Source of the DNA: Gemmataceae bacterium
GTDB lineage: Bacteria; Planctomycetota; Planctomycetia; Gemmatales; Gemmataceae
Length of the DNA: 8,108 nt
Direction of reading: 5' to 3'
Assembly: GCA_947490035.1 (NCBI GenBank)
Contig: CANLGS010000140.1
Coordinates: forward strand, 1-8,108
The notes below the pieces were generated by a model. That model was not told the origin of the DNA, did not search any database, and saw only the letters and a list, made by a program, of their open reading frames with translations. Of the stretch, positions 6,652 through 8,108 are shown piece after piece; within the stretch, counting starts at the first letter, position 1; each line of letters opens with the position of its first letter. The position numbers and the translations under genes were made by a program.

Positions 6652-6655
6652 GGAG
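6652..6655 (+). promoter_or_regulatory. Ribosome binding site fixing the DUF1552 start
   Basis: GGAG lies 7 nt before the ATG at 6663. It decides between this start and an in-frame ATG at 6576, which sits inside the loop of palindrome B and would put 29 non-family residues before the Tat signal. Confidence 0.75.
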
Positions 6656-6662
6656 CACATTC

Positions 6663-7979
6663 ATGCCCCTGACCCGCACCCGGCGCGAGTTCGTGCGCGA
6701 CCTCGGCATCAGCGCCGCGGCCGTGCCCTTCCTGCTCAACCTGCCGGGCCTCGCGTTCGCAAACCAGGCGAAGCGCAAGCAGCGGATCGTCTTCGTCTTC
6801 AGCCCGAACGGGATCGTCCCGAAAGACTTCTGGCCCGACGAGGAAGGCGCGAAGTTCACCCTCAAGGAGATTCTGAAGCCGCTCGCGCCGTTCCAGGACA
6901 AGACGCTCACGCTGCACGGCCTCAGCGACAAGATTCGCGGCGACGGCGACGGCCACATGCGCGGCATCGGCTGCCTCCTGACGGGCATTGAGTTGTACCC
7001 CGGCAACGTGCAGGGCGGGTCCGACACGCCGGCGGGCTGGGCGAAGGGCATCAGCGTCGATCAGGAGATCAAGAACTTCCTCCAGAAGGACGCGGCCACC
7101 AAGACGCGTTTCGGCTCGCTCGAAATGGGCGTGATGGTCCCCGACCGCGCCGACACCTGGACGCGCTGGAGCTACTCCGCCGCGAACAAGCCGGTCACGC
7201 CCATCGACGACCCGTACCAGATGTTCAACAAGCTCTACGGCCGCGCGAAGGACAACGAAGCCCTCGCCAGCGTCCTCGACGACATCAAGGACGACCTGAA
7301 GAAGGTCGGCAACAACGTCGGCGCCGCGGACAAGAAGTTGCTCGAAGAGCACGCGACCTTCGTGCGCGACATGGAGAAGGAACTGAAGGAGCAGAAGAAC
7401 GCGACCGTCGGCCACGCGGTGCCGAAGATGGAACCGGGCATCCGCAAAGACAACGACAACATGCCGAAGATCAGCAAGGCGCAGATCGACCTGCTGGTGA
7501 ACAGCTTCCAGGCCGATTTCGCGCGGGTCGCGTCGTACCAGATCACGAACTCGGTGGGCGGCGCCCGCATGAAGTGGCTGGACATCAACGAAGGCCACCA
7601 CGAGCTTTCGCACGAACCCGACACGAACGAGAAGGCGCAAGAGAAGCTGGTGAAGATCAACAAGTGGTACTGCGAGCAGGTCGCGTACCTCGCCAAGCGC
7701 CTGGCAGATACGCCCGAACCGGGCGGCAGCGGCACCCTCCTCGACAACACGCTGATCGTGTGGACGAACGAACTGGGCAAGGGCAACTCGCACACGATGG
7801 ACAACATCCCGTTCGTGCTGGTCGGCGGCGGGCTGGACTTCAAGATGGGCCGGTCGCGGAAGTTCCCGAAGGTCGCGCACAACCGGCTGCTGATGTCGCT
7901 GGCGCACGGGTTCGGGCACACGGTCAAGACGTTCGGCAACCCGAACCACTGCGCCGCCGGCCCGCTCGCGATCGTCTGA
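6663..7979 (+). CDS. Tat-exported DUF1552 (HXXSHH) family protein
   Basis: The product is 438 aa. Residues 5-34 form a twin-arginine signal: [10 protein letters not shown] at 6-15, then a hydrophobic stretch ([18 protein letters not shown]). The mature protein begins near [22 protein letters not shown], the usual DUF1552 opening. [17 protein letters not shown] at 93-109 is a conserved block with His98. The signature histidine cluster is HHELSHE at 312-318; the family name implies HXXSHH, so the last histidine is replaced by Glu318. [22 protein letters not shown] at 368-389 resembles the metal-site end of sulfatase/alkaline-phosphatase-like proteins. Export folded through Tat suggests a metal or other cofactor. 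The family has no proven reaction. It is encoded downstream of the DUF1592 cytochrome protein, its usual genomic partner, so the two probably act in one extracytoplasmic process. A palindrome starts on the base after the stop. Confidence 0.92.
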   Translation: MPLTRTRREFVRDLGISAAAVPFLLNLPGLAFANQAKRKQRIVFVFSPNGIVPKDFWPDEEGAKFTLKEILKPLAPFQDKTLTLHGLSDKIRGDGDGHMRGIGCLLTGIELYPGNVQGGSDTPAGWAKGISVDQEIKNFLQKDAATKTRFGSLEMGVMVPDRADTWTRWSYSAANKPVTPIDDPYQMFNKLYGRAKDNEALASVLDDIKDDLKKVGNNVGAADKKLLEEHATFVRDMEKELKEQKNATVGHAVPKMEPGIRKDNDNMPKISKAQIDLLVNSFQADFARVASYQITNSVGGARMKWLDINEGHHELSHEPDTNEKAQEKLVKINKWYCEQVAYLAKRLADTPEPGGSGTLLDNTLIVWTNELGKGNSHTMDNIPFVLVGGGLDFKMGRSRKFPKVAHNRLLMSLAHGFGHTVKTFGNPNHCAAGPLAIV

Positions 7980-8108
7980 GAGTGTAGTCATCACGCTCCG
8001 CGTGATGCCGCGTCGCGAACTCGCCTCGCGGAACACCCGAAGACCATGACGCGGAGCGTGATGACTACACTCAAGGCACCCGAAGACCATGACGCGGAGC
8101 GTGATGAC
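7980..8108. repeat. Compound palindromic element C running into a 43-bp-period tandem repeat
   Basis: Arms 7980-8003 and 8049-8072 are perfect reverse complements over 24 bp (ends GAGTGTAGTCATCACGC and its mirror). The left arm includes a hairpin of its own, CATCACGC (7989-7996) with GCGTGATG (8000-8007) around TCC; the right arm has the matching hairpin with one mismatch. In addition, 8034-8065 is repeated exactly at 8077-8108 (32 bp, period 43, unit beginning CACCCGAAGACCATGACG), and the second copy reaches the window edge, so more copies may follow. It begins on the base after the DUF1552 stop and could end or protect the operon transcript. There is no T tract. Confidence 0.88.

Noticed and set aside
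6576..6662. Alternative start of the DUF1552 gene at 6576
   Set aside because: This ATG is in the loop of palindrome B and has no ribosome binding site. The start at 6663 has GGAG at 7 nt and leads straight into a Tat signal.
6480..8090. Minus-strand open frame of 536 codons opposite the DUF1552 gene
   Set aside because: It runs through two palindromes and mirrors a well-supported gene. Such antisense frames are expected in DNA with strong G/C third-position bias.
7980..8108. CRISPR array at the right edge
   Set aside because: Only two direct copies are visible with an 11-nt gap, far shorter than a spacer, and the unit is part of a palindromic element. No cas gene is present.

Overview
The window is GC-rich with strong G/C third-position bias. 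It looks like a chromosomal segment of a planctomycete, most likely Gemmata or a relative in the Gemmataceae. The main evidence is the pair of a secreted cytochrome c/PA14/DUF1592-type protein and a Tat-exported DUF1552 (HXXSHH) protein, a gene pair common in Planctomycetes and some other soil and aquatic phyla. Intergenic palindromes and low-complexity phrases fit the same group. The lineage is inferred from protein families and sequence style; no database search was possible.

Layout, left to right. (1) Positions 83-664 (+) encode a small exported protein resembling the N-terminal (alpha) domain of DsbD, standing alone, followed by a strong hairpin terminator at 687-724. (2) A gap of about 335 bp has a good sigma-70-like promoter at 740-768 and leads to a putative TPR lipoprotein at 1001-1768 (+). 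(3) A 122-bp compound palindrome at 1776-1897 fills the space between this gene and a convergent minus-strand pair: hflC (3954-2968) transcribed first, then hflK (2834-1899). (4) A divergent intergenic region, 3955-4183, holds a promoter candidate for the rightward operon. (5) The rightward operon has the DUF1592 protein (4184-6505) and the DUF1552 protein (6663-7979), separated by a perfect 41-bp inverted repeat. (6) The window ends in a further compound palindrome that becomes a 43-bp-period tandem repeat and runs off the edge.

How the genes fit together. HflC and HflK are membrane-anchored SPFH/band-7 proteins that in E. coli form a complex around the FtsH protease. Their order here is the reverse of the usual hflK-hflC, with an AT-rich 133-nt gap between them. 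The DUF1592/DUF1552 pair should act outside the cytoplasm: one member carries two CXXCH heme motifs and a probable carbohydrate-binding PA14 module, the other a Tat signal and a sulfatase/phosphatase-like C-terminal segment. Their joint function is not established. The DsbD-alpha-like protein and the TPR lipoprotein are also exported, but no pathway links them visibly to the rest.

The most interesting non-coding signal is that every gene 3' end in the window is followed by an inverted repeat. Three of these are nested palindromes (1776-1897, 6506-6626, 7980-8072) with unrelated sequences but the same design: long arms, each of which is itself a small hairpin, beginning 0-7 nt after a stop codon.
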